A DNA stretch of 64,000 nt from Oscillospiraceae bacterium (GCA_014799385.1 JAAVIC010000002.1:1-64000); one strand, 5' to 3'; positions 1 through 8,257 are shown, counted from the first letter of the stretch. Notes: generated from the sequence alone by a model not told the origin. Numbers and translations are program-made.

Positions 1-19
1 TCGCGCAGCGAAAAATGCA

Positions 20-215
20 AAGGCTTGGCACAAACAGGATGTTTGTGCTGTCGTCCCAAAAGGCGGCACGGATGCCGCCAACAGAGGACGACAGGCAACA
101 ACGCTCTGCGCCGCAGGCGCAGCAAGCGTTGTCCAAGACTTAGCCTGCCCCCGAAGGGTTGTCCCCCGTTCTTGGGGGCGTAGGGGGTTGCTCCCACATT
201 AAGGGCGGCGGGAGT
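20..215. repeat. Multi-hairpin intergenic region
   Basis: No coding signal was seen in the first 330 bases. The stretch contains several nested inverted repeats: GCACAAACA/TGTTTGTGC; CTGTCGTCC/GGACGACAG enclosing GGCGGC/GCCGCC; CAACGCT/AGCGTTG enclosing GCGCC/GGCGC. GGCTTGG and CCAAGACTTAGCC lie at the two ends and could close the set into a multibranch structure. A G/C-run segment follows (CCCCCG...GGGGGC). It may be a repetitive element or the 3' region of a gene outside the window. It is different in sequence from the leader elements found elsewhere. Confidence 0.5.
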
Positions 216-264
216 TCCCCACACACTTTAAGCGTAAGGTAATGCTTTTTTCAAACTATTTTCC

Positions 265-303
265 CCGAATATGTAAGATTCGGAGATAAAATTTGTCTAT
301 AAT
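265..303 (+). promoter_or_regulatory. Putative promoter/operator of the sigma factor operon
   Basis: CCGAAT-N7-ATTCGG is an inverted repeat at 265-283, and a TATAAT hexamer lies at 298-303, 27 bases before the GTG start. No good -35 for a housekeeping promoter is found at 17 bases. The palindrome may therefore be an operator, or part of an alternative-sigma promoter. This is inference from position only. Confidence 0.3.
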
Positions 304-330
304 AGTGAAAGATCTTTTGGAGGTGATTAC

Positions 331-900
331 GTGCCGTTTATGGAGGACACCGAAATAATCCGTAAATTTATGGAGCGCAGTGACACCGCAGTGAGCGAAC
401 TTCAACTCAAGTACAAAAACTACTGCGGCAAAATCGCGATGAATATACTAAACTCTCATGAAGAATCCGAGGAGTGTGTAAATGACGCTATGATGCGTAT
501 CTGGGAGCTGATTCCGCCGCACGAGCCGAAATCTTTGCGCGCGTTTCTGGGAAAAGTAACCAGAAACCTCGCCCTTAACCGCCTGAAAAAGCTAACCGCC
601 GAAAAGCGCGGAAGCGGTGAGATTACTTCGGTGTATGAGGAATTATCTGAGCTGATTTCCGGAAAAGCCGATATTGAGCAGCAATACGAGCGTTCGGAGA
701 TAATCCGCGAGATAAACGCTTTCTTGGGTTCGCTGTCGGAGCAGAATCGGAATATATTCGTCTTGCGGTATTGGTACTGCGAGAGCGTCAAGTCAATCGC
801 CGAAACACTCGGAACAAATGAGAACAATGTGTCCGTCACGCTTTCACGAGTTCGCAAAAAACTAAAGACGCATTTACGAAAGAGAGGTTATGAGATATGA
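331..900 (+). CDS. ECF-type RNA polymerase sigma factor
   Basis: A 189-aa sigma-70 family factor that would direct RNA polymerase to an alternative regulon. Region 2 spans about residues 8-80 and region 4 about 128-185. The latter holds the helix-turn-helix stretch SIAETLGTNENNVSVTLSRV. The GTG start at 331 is chosen because GGAGGTGATT sits just upstream. The stop overlaps the next start by ATGA, so it is translationally coupled to a membrane-anchored partner that is probably its regulator. Linkage to a dockerin protein suggests an envelope or extracellular role. The target promoter is not known. Confidence 0.88.
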   Translation: MPFMEDTEIIRKFMERSDTAVSELQLKYKNYCGKIAMNILNSHEESEECVNDAMMRIWELIPPHEPKSLRAFLGKVTRNLALNRLKKLTAEKRGSGEITSVYEELSELISGKADIEQQYERSEIIREINAFLGSLSEQNRNIFVLRYWYCESVKSIAETLGTNENNVSVTLSRVRKKLKTHLRKRGYEI

Positions 901-2654
901 AATCAGAAGAAATCTTTGAAATGTTTAACGATATTGACGATAGCTTTGTAGACGCGGCATTTCCCAACGCGGAGAAATCGGAGGTGGTTCAGCCGCAGGA
1001 GATCCATATGACCAAGCGTCGCTTGCCGTGGGGAATCGCGGCGGCTGCGGCGGCTTGTCTGGCGGTTTGCGCGGCGGTGGGTGCCGTTATCGCCGTGAAT
1101 ACGGGCAAGAGCAAAATCCCGGTTGAATCAAATTCTCCGCTGCAGTCGGGTTTGAATGCCATTGCCGCCGAGTGCGTTTTCGATTCGAGCGACTATGGAC
1201 AAACGGATGATAAACCATATCCCGAAATTAAAGAGATGTTCTGCGAGTTCACAATGGACGAATATCCCGAATTGACGTTTCGTGTAATTCGTCTGAGCGG
1301 CGGAGAGGGCGGTCCTACTTTGTATTGTGTTGAGGAGGGCGTTGAATATCGGCTGCTCAGCGGACACCAGATTTATTTGTGTGACTTTGACAGCGATGGT
1401 AAGCGTGAAATCTGCTTAAACCGTTCGATAGGATCGGGGATAGTTCACAAATTAGTATTGGGATATGATCCAGAGGACAGAACCGCATATTATTACGATA
1501 GTCATTTTAGTAGTGACAATGAAGAACAGTGCCGCTTGATAATAGTGGACGGAGTGCTGAAGGTTCAGGTAAGCCCTGCGTGGTGCTATACTCCGGAAAT
1601 CTGGGAAGCCGATGACGTTGAAATTCGACCGTTGGAGCTTGTAAAATCCGAGACTTTAACCGTCTACAATTCCGTTACCGAGTATGGGGACGAGCTTACA
1701 ATACAGGTAAAGCCGTCAAAATTCGAGTATAAAGTCGGTGAAATGATTCCTGTCGATGTGGAAATCACGAACGTTTCCGGAAGACCGATTTACCTATATC
1801 AGGGATTTCAGGCGATGTACAACGATGGAACATCCGATGAGGATAAATACTACATCGTTGACGGAAATATTACAAGAAACGATCTATCGCTTGAAAACAA
1901 GAGCCATCCTTTTATTGGCAATGATGCGATTTATACCCTGCAGCTTGAACAAGGCGAAACATACACCGCCCGACTGAACTTCGAGGCGACCGCCGGCGAA
2001 AATACACCGTTCGGAATGTATCAGGGCGTTATCACCGTGGCAACGGCTTTCGACCCGCATTACTACGAATCGCTGACAACGCATACGGTAAAATTCCCGA
2101 TTAGAATCTCCGACTCCAAACTTGTCACCCCCGATGACTCCGGCGTATCCACCGAACCTAATACCCCCGAAGACCCCGGCGAATCCACAGAACCAGAACC
2201 GCTATACTCTTTCTTTGAAAACGACAAGCTCAGATTACAGGTAGATTTGGAAAAGTCCGCGTACAAAAAGGGCGATATAATCACCGTTGACGCGGAGGTA
2301 ACCAACAAGTCCGACAAGAAGTTCTATATTTTTGTTCCGACTGCGACCGCGGATACCCATACGGAAATCCGCACCTACATCAGCCTTGACGGAAGAAGAT
2401 TGAACGATATTGACGCGGTACAGTACTGGGACGACGCGATAACACTAATTCCCCTTGAGCCGGGCGAATCCTTTACGCTGAAGAAAGTGCGGTTTGATAC
2501 CACTTATACGGGTGATGAATCTCTGGGCATAAGCAAACAGCCCGTACAGTCGGGAATATATCAGGGTACCACCGAGATAACCATTATGGAAAGTACCGAT
2601 TTTCAAACACCCGCTGAGAGCTACTACACGAGCTTCGCAATCGAAATTATGTAA
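897..2654 (+). CDS. Membrane-anchored ECF partner with two BsuPI-like Ig-fold domains
   Basis: A 585-aa protein coupled to the sigma factor by a 4-bp overlap, so probably an anti-sigma or sensor protein. It has a short cytoplasmic N-terminus and one membrane segment at about residues 44-67 (Ala/Val-rich, after KRRLPWG). An extracytoplasmic part follows. Two related segments, near residues 265-405 and 440-585, begin with the pattern Y-K-x-G-(D/E)-x-I-x-V-(D)-x-E-(I/V)-T-N and resemble BsuPI-type proteinase inhibitor or Ig-like domains. They are separated by a Pro/Thr/Glu-rich linker. No zinc-binding HxxxCxxC anti-sigma motif is visible at the N-terminus, so the anti-sigma role is inferred from position. 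Confidence 0.7.
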   Translation: MKSEEIFEMFNDIDDSFVDAAFPNAEKSEVVQPQEIHMTKRRLPWGIAAAAAACLAVCAAVGAVIAVNTGKSKIPVESNSPLQSGLNAIAAECVFDSSDYGQTDDKPYPEIKEMFCEFTMDEYPELTFRVIRLSGGEGGPTLYCVEEGVEYRLLSGHQIYLCDFDSDGKREICLNRSIGSGIVHKLVLGYDPEDRTAYYYDSHFSSDNEEQCRLIIVDGVLKVQVSPAWCYTPEIWEADDVEIRPLELVKSETLTVYNSVTEYGDELTIQVKPSKFEYKVGEMIPVDVEITNVSGRPIYLYQGFQAMYNDGTSDEDKYYIVDGNITRNDLSLENKSHPFIGNDAIYTLQLEQGETYTARLNFEATAGENTPFGMYQGVITVATAFDPHYYESLTTHTVKFPIRISDSKLVTPDDSGVSTEPNTPEDPGESTEPEPLYSFFENDKLRLQVDLEKSAYKKGDIITVDAEVTNKSDKKFYIFVPTATADTHTEIRTYISLDGRRLNDIDAVQYWDDAITLIPLEPGESFTLKKVRFDTTYTGDESLGISKQPVQSGIYQGTTEITIMESTDFQTPAESYYTSFAIEIM

Positions 2655-2667
2655 CAGGGGGTAAGCA

Positions 2668-3624
2668 ATGAAAGTCAATATCAGAAAAGCAATATTTGCC
2701 GCCGCTATCGCGTTGATGTTCGCGTTTGGCTCATTCGGTGCGGCAGCGGTAAAAGCGGCGGAAGCGTCTGCGGAATCCACACAACGGGAATATAACATTA
2801 TTGTGGATACCATTTATGCGGACGTAATCATCGAGGGTTGGGATTCCACTGTTTCGGATATAGTCGTCAAATCAAAATTCAAAGCCGGTGAAATGGTTTT
2901 TGTAACCGCAACCGCAAAACCCGCTTATTCGATTATTACAATCAATCATTCCGGCGGCGGAGTATCGGGACAAATACTCGGATTAAAAGGTGTATTCAGA
3001 ATGCCTGAGGGTGATGTTACTATTACCGTGAATGCAGCAAGCGCGTTTAGTGTATCTTCGCACGCAGGCGACCATGTAACCGTTAGTATCAGCGGAACAG
3101 GCAAAGGGACTAAAAAAAATTTTGCACGATACGAAGATTCTATATCTGTAACTGCCACTCCCGATTCGGGATATATTCTCACCAAGCTTGAGGTAAGGAG
3201 TTATGGTGACGACACTGTTATAGCGTCATTTTCCGGCAGCAGCGGAACGTTTTCAATGCCCGCAAAGCCCGTTATAGTAGTTGCGGAGGCAGAACCCGCG
3301 CCGCCAACTGCTCCAACAGACCCAACAACGCCCACTACACCAACAGAACCCATAACACCGACTACCCCGACAGAACCTGTTGTGCCAACCACTCCGACAG
3401 AACCCATTGCTCCGCAGTACAAGAAAGGCGATGTCAACGGCGACGGCATAGTCAGCGCAAAAGACGCAACCCTGATTCTCAAACACGCGGTAGAGCTTAT
3501 AACGCTTGATTCCGAGCAGCTCGACAGAGCCGATGTGAACGGTGACGGGAGAGTAAATGCCGCAGACGCAACGATGATTCTCAAGGTAGCCGTTGGACTT
3601 ATTCCTCCGCCAATTATCAATTAA
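2668..3624 (+). CDS. Secreted dockerin-bearing repeat protein
   Basis: A 318-aa secreted protein. A signal peptide covers about residues 1-31 (KKAIFAAAIALMFAFG-like core ending near AVKAA). Two beta-rich repeats follow, at about 50-125 and 130-210, each ending in a phrase like FRMPEG/FSMPAK, as in bacterial InlB-B-type repeats. A Thr-Pro-Thr-Glu-Pro linker spans about 212-250. The C-terminus has the two calcium-loop segments of a type I dockerin (DVNGDGIVSAKDATLIL and DVNGDGRVNAADATMIL). Dockerins bind cohesins of a scaffold. No catalytic domain is present, so it may be a structural or binding component. Only 13 bases separate it from the preceding gene. Confidence 0.85.
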   Translation: MKVNIRKAIFAAAIALMFAFGSFGAAAVKAAEASAESTQREYNIIVDTIYADVIIEGWDSTVSDIVVKSKFKAGEMVFVTATAKPAYSIITINHSGGGVSGQILGLKGVFRMPEGDVTITVNAASAFSVSSHAGDHVTVSISGTGKGTKKNFARYEDSISVTATPDSGYILTKLEVRSYGDDTVIASFSGSSGTFSMPAKPVIVVAEAEPAPPTAPTDPTTPTTPTEPITPTTPTEPVVPTTPTEPIAPQYKKGDVNGDGIVSAKDATLILKHAVELITLDSEQLDRADVNGDGRVNAADATMILKVAVGLIPPPIIN

Positions 3625-3641
3625 CCGTATACAAACTAAAT

Positions 3642-3674
3642 TCGCCCCCGAATCTCGGGGGCGATAAATTTTAA
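3642..3674. terminator. Bidirectional terminator
   Basis: A perfect 10-bp stem TCGCCCCCGA/TCGGGGGCGA with a 3-base loop, followed by TAAATTTTAATT, lies between two converging genes. Confidence 0.8.
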
Positions 3675-3956
3675 TTATCCCTTTTGTCCTCTGGACTGTC
3701 TTACCATATCCTCGACCACGATGTCGTAAATCTCGCCGAGGGAGCGGCAGTATTCGAGGATTTTCCAAGGCTCGTTGGTGTGGAAATGCAGCTTTGCGGT
3801 GGTAATGCCGTTTTCGTCCTCGTCCGCGATCACCAACAGCGAATCACCCTCAAAATGAGTGCGGATATACTCGTCAAGCGAATCCTCCACATCATCGCCC
3901 GGATTCTCCACGTCCAAAAGCAGTTGCGTATCGTATCTGAACTCAATATCTTCCAT
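3675..3956 (-). CDS. Stand-alone FakA/DAK C-terminal-like domain protein
   Basis: A 93-aa protein 3 bases downstream of nadC. The stretch GDSLLVIADEDENGITTAKLHFHTNEP, followed by WKILEYCRSLGE-x-YDIVVEDM, matches what I recall of the C-terminal domain of FakA (the DegV-partner fatty acid kinase). There the phrase H-(V/F)-H-T-N-x-P precedes a conserved helix. The ATP-binding DhaL part is absent, so it cannot be a kinase alone. It may be a regulatory or binding module. The role beside nadBC is unknown. Confidence 0.55.
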   Translation of the reverse strand: MEDIEFRYDTQLLLDVENPGDDVEDSLDEYIRTHFEGDSLLVIADEDENGITTAKLHFHTNEPWKILEYCRSLGEIYDIVVEDMVRQSRGQKG

Positions 3957-3959
3957 TGT

Positions 3960-4799
3960 TCACTTTCTCCATTTCATTGAAATATCAAACGCGGAGACGC
4001 TGTGCGTCAGCGCGCCCAGACTGATTATATCCACACCGGTTTCCGCAACGGAGCGGATATTTTCGAGTGTAACATTTCCCGAAGCCTCCGCCTTTGCGCG
4101 GTGATTGATAAGCTCACACGCGGACTTCATCTCGTCAACGCTCATATTGTCCAGCATAATCACGTTCACGCCACAGTCCAGAGCCTCTTTCACCTCATCG
4201 AGATTCCGCGTCTCCACTTCGATTTGCAGCATATGACCCGCCTTTTGACGGAGCGCGTTCACCGCGCCGGTGATAGAACCGTAAGCGTCAATGTGGTTGT
4301 CCTTCAGCATTGCCGCGTCCGTGAGGTTGTAGCGGTGATTGCGCCCGCCGCCTACGGTAACGGCGTACTTTTGCAGCGCGCGAAGTCCCGGGAGAGTTTT
4401 CCGAGTATCGGCAATAGACGCGCCCGTACCCTCAATCGCGTCCACACATTTGCGTGTGTAGGTCGCGATTCCGCTCATATGCTGAAGAATGTTCAGCGCG
4501 GTGCGCTCCGCTTTCAGCATAAGCCGCGTGTGTCCGTGAAACTCCGCGATAAGGTCGCCGCTTTTCAAGCGTTCGCCGTCCTTAATGTGATTTGTGATTT
4601 GGATTTCGGGATCAAGGATTGTAAACACACGCTCCGCAATTTCCAACCCGCACAAAACACCGTCCGCCTTGGACACGAAATACGCGTCCGAAACGCTCTC
4701 CTCCGAAATCAGCAGGTCGGCGGTGCTGTCGATGTAGTTGATGTCCTCGCTGAGCGCGGTTTTGATGATGTCGTCCACATAAAACGGAAGTAAAATCAT
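3960..4799 (-). CDS. nadC: Nicotinate-nucleotide pyrophosphorylase (carboxylating)
   Basis: A 279-aa quinolinate phosphoribosyltransferase that converts quinolinate and PRPP to nicotinate mononucleotide in de novo NAD synthesis. Family signatures are ADTRKTLPGLR with the following GGGRNHR, EVETRNLDEV and MLDNM. Length is normal. Its start overlaps the nadB stop by 4 bases, so the two are coupled. nadA (quinolinate synthase) is not in the window. Confidence 0.95.
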   Translation of the reverse strand: MILLPFYVDDIIKTALSEDINYIDSTADLLISEESVSDAYFVSKADGVLCGLEIAERVFTILDPEIQITNHIKDGERLKSGDLIAEFHGHTRLMLKAERTALNILQHMSGIATYTRKCVDAIEGTGASIADTRKTLPGLRALQKYAVTVGGGRNHRYNLTDAAMLKDNHIDAYGSITGAVNALRQKAGHMLQIEVETRNLDEVKEALDCGVNVIMLDNMSVDEMKSACELINHRAKAEASGNVTLENIRSVAETGVDIISLGALTHSVSAFDISMKWRK

Positions 4800-6277
4800 T
4801 TCTCGTCTTTCCTTTCAAGTATTTCTTTCAAGATGATGTACGCGCAAGTTACAATGGATTTCGTTTCCACGAAATCGGGAGTAACCGCCCATTCATTGCT
4901 GTTAAGCATGTCCTTTAGCTCGGTAATTCTCTTCAAGCCTTTTTCCGCCTCGTCATAATCGGGATATATGAAATACGCTTTCTGCATAATATGCCGAATC
5001 TCGGTGCGGATTCCGTGCGGGAGCGGTTTGCCATCGGGTTCTCTCATTGAATATTCCACGTAATCTATGTTGTCGGGAACACGGCTGATTTGGTTGATCC
5101 GTTCGGCAATCAGCCGCGAGAACACCAGAGCCTCCAACAGGGAATTGGACGCAAGGCGGTTCGCCCCGTGAACTCCCGTATGCGAGCATTCTCCCGCCGC
5201 GTACAGTCCCGCGATGTTTGTCGCGCCGCTGCCGTCCACATTGATTCCGCCCATCAGATAGTGCTGACACGGATAAATCGGAATCGGCTCTTTGGTCATA
5301 TCGTAGCCCTTTTCAAGTACCTTGTTGTAAATCATCGGAAAACGCTTCTTGATAAATTCGGAATCCTTGTGCGAGATGTCCAGCCAGAACTCGTCCGAGC
5401 CTGTTGCTTTCTGCTCCTCCATAATGCACTTTGAAACCACATCACGCGGAGCAAGCTCTTTTCGCTCCGGTTCGTAGCGCGGCATAAACCGCTCCTTGCG
5501 GCAGTTGAGCAGGTATGCGCCCTCGCCGCGCACCGCCTCGGAAATCAAAAAACTCTCCCGATTTTTCTTGTCCGCGAACGCAGTCGGGTGGAATTGAATA
5601 TAGCTGAGATTCTTGATTTCAGCACCGAGATTATACGCAAGCCGGATTCCATCGCCCGTGGCAATCGCGGAGTTGGTGGTGTAGTCATACACGCGCCCGA
5701 TTCCGCCCGTTGCGAGTATCACAGAATCGGCGCAGTAATAATCGTAGTTATTCGGCTCGGTGAAAACTTCAGCGAAAAATATGCCGTTTTCCCGTTCAAG
5801 TCTGCACAGAACGGAGTTATTGATGACCGTGACATTTTGGAGATTTTGAACCTGTTCGATAAGGCAAGTTTCGATTTCAAAGCCCGTTGTGTCCTTGTGG
5901 TGAGCGATTCTGCGGCGGGAGTGTCCGCCTTCAAGCGTCAAGGCAAGACTTCCGTCCTCCTTGCGGTCGAAATCCACGCCGTATTTCTCCACAAGCCGCT
6001 CCACATCGCGCGGACCTTGCTCCACAAGGATTTTCACGTTGTCGAGGTTGTTCTTATATTGCCCCGCAATCAGTGTGTCCTTGATGTGCAGCTCGTAGTC
6101 ATCGTTGGTGGGGTCCATAACCGCCGCCACTCCGCCTTGCGCCAACGCGGAGTTACACAAGGTAAGCTCCTTTTTGGACAGCATAAGAATAGACAGAGAG
6201 CTGTCGAGATTAAGCGCGGCATAGATTCCCGAAATGCCCGTGCCGACTATCAGAACGTCAAATTTCTTGAATTTCAT
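4796..6277 (-). CDS. nadB: L-aspartate oxidase
   Basis: A flavoprotein oxidising L-aspartate to iminoaspartate, the first step of de novo NAD synthesis. The N-terminus has the FAD-binding phrase VLIVGTGISGIYAAL. The Lys/Gly-rich segment with QGGVAA, HPTAF, RGEGAYLLN and the C-terminal GECSHTGVHGANRLASNSLLE follow in family order. The track start is a GTG. An ATG three codons later (6277) is preferred because AAGGGG lies 8 bases upstream, giving 493 aa. Translationally coupled to nadC. Confidence 0.93.
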   Translation of the reverse strand: MKFKKFDVLIVGTGISGIYAALNLDSSLSILMLSKKELTLCNSALAQGGVAAVMDPTNDDYELHIKDTLIAGQYKNNLDNVKILVEQGPRDVERLVEKYGVDFDRKEDGSLALTLEGGHSRRRIAHHKDTTGFEIETCLIEQVQNLQNVTVINNSVLCRLERENGIFFAEVFTEPNNYDYYCADSVILATGGIGRVYDYTTNSAIATGDGIRLAYNLGAEIKNLSYIQFHPTAFADKKNRESFLISEAVRGEGAYLLNCRKERFMPRYEPERKELAPRDVVSKCIMEEQKATGSDEFWLDISHKDSEFIKKRFPMIYNKVLEKGYDMTKEPIPIYPCQHYLMGGINVDGSGATNIAGLYAAGECSHTGVHGANRLASNSLLEALVFSRLIAERINQISRVPDNIDYVEYSMREPDGKPLPHGIRTEIRHIMQKAYFIYPDYDEAEKGLKRITELKDMLNSNEWAVTPDFVETKSIVTCAYIILKEILERKDEK

Positions 6278-6282
6278 AATAT

Positions 6283-6705
6283 TCACCCCTTATCTTGTTG
6301 GTGGTTTTTACGGAAAGACTCCTCATCAATAAACCTGTTCGGCGGCATAAACTTGTCAAACAGCCAATTTTCCAGTGTCTTCACAATTTCATCTTTATTT
6401 CTTGATGAGAACGAAAGCAGCGGATTTTCCCAATTATCGTTCAAAATTGCTTGTAATTTGAAGCTGCCGTTCGGGTCGCCTTCGGGATACCAGCCGAGGT
6501 CAATACCCAGGGTTTGGATTTCCGTTTGTTCGTTCCGCTTGCGGGTTATTTCCGTGGAAATATAAAGCAGATCCTCGCTGAAATAAAACAGCCATTTGTC
6601 ATCGTCCTCATCTGAGATTTTTGAGGGGTCAATATCCATAAAATCATTGAAATTGACCGTCCACCCGCCCGGGATTCGGAGCGGCTGTAATTTTCGCATT
6701 TCCAT
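6283..6705 (-). CDS. Hypothetical protein, immunity-like
   Basis: About 140 aa from the ATG at 6705, chosen over the track start because AAGGGTGAT precedes it. It contains LQPLRIPGGWTVNFNDF near the N-terminus, then LGIDLGWYPEGDPNGSFKL and a WENPLLSFSS segment. I recall this pattern from small orphan proteins found beside polymorphic toxins, but no family name is certain. No signal peptide or membrane segment. It lies 5 bases upstream of nadB in the same direction, so it is probably co-transcribed. Confidence 0.6.
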   Translation of the reverse strand: MEMRKLQPLRIPGGWTVNFNDFMDIDPSKISDEDDDKWLFYFSEDLLYISTEITRKRNEQTEIQTLGIDLGWYPEGDPNGSFKLQAILNDNWENPLLSFSSRNKDEIVKTLENWLFDKFMPPNRFIDEESFRKNHQQDKG

Positions 6706-6706
6706 C

Positions 6707-6754
6707 TCAATCACCCTTGTCCCAATCATCGGGAATGTTGTCAAACACGAACAT
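6707..6754 (-). CDS. Possible 15-codon coupled mini-ORF
   Basis: ATG at 6754 after a G-run, reading MFVFDNIPDDWDKGD, with a TGA that overlaps the next ATG region (TGAGATG). The overlap could couple its translation to the following gene. It may equally be a remnant of a longer gene. It is too short for coding statistics. Confidence 0.25.
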   Translation of the reverse strand: MFVFDNIPDDWDKGD

Positions 6755-6763
6755 AACCCCCCA

Positions 6764-7216
6764 TTATTCCATTCGGCGGTATTTCTGTAATTCCAGCATA
6801 TCGAACTCGTCTTTGTCGGGAGTTCGCCAAACTCCTAACTCTTTTAACAGAGCGTTTATAGTCCCCTCGCCGCTTTTCGGAGCTATCGCAACCTTACCGT
6901 TTTCGTACAGAACACCCGATTGCGTTCCGTTTCCGCCGAAATAGTCGGTTTCGATATAGGCGAGTTTGGTTCGGAATGAGTACTGCTCCATAAGCTCCTT
7001 TACCGATATGTCGAAGTAGTCAAGCTCGGGAAAGCAAGGTTCGCCGGATTCGTTCTCGGTTTCCATAAGCTCGGCGATGTCATCTAAAAGCCTGTTCGTA
7101 CAGAGAATCATTCCAAACCCTTGCGGAAGTTGGATTTCATTCGCTTGAAACCAGTCGTCCGCAATCTTATGGATTGATTCGTGATTTCCGATTATAGCGT
7201 GTATACAGTGACCCAT
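6764..7216 (-). CDS. Hypothetical protein, immunity-like
   Basis: About 150 aa starting MGHCIHAIIGNHESI. The start at 7216 is preferred to the track start (7243) because GAGGAAAAA precedes it and it leaves the upstream gene intact. The middle has LPQGFGMILCTNRLLDDI, then KLAYIETDYFGGNGTQSGVLYENGKV, and the end DEFDMLELQKYR. This arrangement resembles small soluble orphans common in polymorphic-toxin immunity neighbourhoods. No function is assigned. Confidence 0.6.
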   Translation of the reverse strand: MGHCIHAIIGNHESIHKIADDWFQANEIQLPQGFGMILCTNRLLDDIAELMETENESGEPCFPELDYFDISVKELMEQYSFRTKLAYIETDYFGGNGTQSGVLYENGKVAIAPKSGEGTINALLKELGVWRTPDKDEFDMLELQKYRRME

Positions 7217-7224
7217 TTTTTCCT

Positions 7225-7575
7225 CTATTCCGTCCATTCCCAACCGTCGCGCCGCCCTATGAAATCATTCTGCATTCCCTCGAATTTGTCGGTCGGCAGC
7301 GTTTCGCCCTCAATCGAAATTTTCATTTTTCCGCATGACGTGTACCACTCAAGCAAATCCAGAACATCGAAAATCGCTGATGAGTACGCTCCGAGAATAA
7401 ACTCCGACACAATCTCTCTGTCCTTGTCCGATAGCTTTTGCAGAACCGCGTTGATTTCTTCGGAGTCCGAATATGGCACTGAGCCTTTTTTCACATTGTT
7501 CGCATCAACGCATTCGCGTGACATTTTTACAAGCTCATCTATCAGATCCTGATATAATTTTGTTCCTTTATCCAT
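7225..7575 (-). CDS. Hypothetical small alpha-helical protein
   Basis: A 116-aa protein with mostly helical composition. It has a conserved-looking core KLSDKDREIVSEFILGAYSSAIFDVLDLLEW and a Glu/Trp-rich tail. No signal peptide or membrane segment. It is 9 bases upstream of the next gene's start and on the same strand as nadBC. It may belong to one of the orphan DUF families with a VLxxLE motif, but I cannot name one with confidence. Confidence 0.55.
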   Translation of the reverse strand: MDKGTKLYQDLIDELVKMSRECVDANNVKKGSVPYSDSEEINAVLQKLSDKDREIVSEFILGAYSSAIFDVLDLLEWYTSCGKMKISIEGETLPTDKFEGMQNDFIGRRDGWEWTE

Positions 7576-7615
7576 TAAATCCTCCGAATTTCACCGAAAT
7601 CGATTTGCTTGCTTC

Positions 7616-8056
7616 CTATTGAACGGTAAACCCCGTCCATTCAATGTGGTTATATTGCATTACATCATTTGCCTTTTCCATTCCGAGTTTTTCATAAAAC
7701 GGAATCGCGTTTTCATTCGCAATCAGATATACGGCGATATTCTTTTCGCCGCCCGCTTTATCATGAGCGGCTTTCATAAGCTGCGTTCCGATTCCTTGTC
7801 CCTCATAATCTCGGCTCACTCCTAAATCCGTCACATATAGCCAATACGCATAATCTGTCAACCCAAATAAAACGCCGATAATCAAGCCATTCTCGTTCCT
7901 TGCAATGAGGCTTATTGAAGCATTGTTCACGAGTTTGCGGATTCTTTCCAAAAACCGTTCCTTTGGATATTGCGAACCCAAATCCGTTCTCTTTAAGAAG
8001 TCAATATATTCCTCCGCGGATACCCGTTCTTCTTTAATTTTGACTTTTTCATTCAT
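7616..8056 (-). CDS. GNAT family N-acetyltransferase
   Basis: A 146-aa acetyltransferase fold. The acetyl-CoA binding phrase is SRDYEGQGIGTQLMKAAHDKA (motif A, Q/RxxGxG/A), followed by NENAIPFYEKLGMEKAN (motif B). Substrate unknown. It is on the same strand as the nad genes, 40 bases upstream of the helical orphan. Confidence 0.85.
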   Translation of the reverse strand: MNEKVKIKEERVSAEEYIDFLKRTDLGSQYPKERFLERIRKLVNNASISLIARNENGLIIGVLFGLTDYAYWLYVTDLGVSRDYEGQGIGTQLMKAAHDKAGGEKNIAVYLIANENAIPFYEKLGMEKANDVMQYNHIEWTGFTVQ

Positions 8057-8084
8057 AAGAAACCTCTGTCTTGAATTTATATCT

Positions 8085-8250
8085 CTCTTTTCAGATTATG
8101 GTTGCTGACTCTCTGTTTTCTAAATTCTTCGTCAAAGTGACGAAACAAAGTGAATAAAATACAGGGTGCTCCCTTTTCAGATTAGGGTTACTGATGCGCT
8201 GCTTTCCAAGTTTTTCGTCAAAGTGCCAGGACAAACAGCTCAATAACTCG
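8085..8250. repeat. Imperfect tandem direct repeat, period about 87 bp
   Basis: Two copies of a ~75-base unit, each beginning CTTTTCAGATTA(T/G)GGTT(G/A)CTGA and containing TTCGTCAAAGTG, start at about 8085 and 8172. The copies differ at many positions, so the duplication is old. They fill the gap between the HIT and GNAT genes. Confidence 0.65.
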
Positions 8251-8257
8251 GAATTTG

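Noticed and set aside
4002-4793. 263-aa plus-strand ORF opposite nadC
   Set aside because: Shadow of nadC; low-complexity translation with no family resemblance. Similar long antisense ORFs opposite nadB, dnaK, glnN and gpmI were rejected for the same reason.
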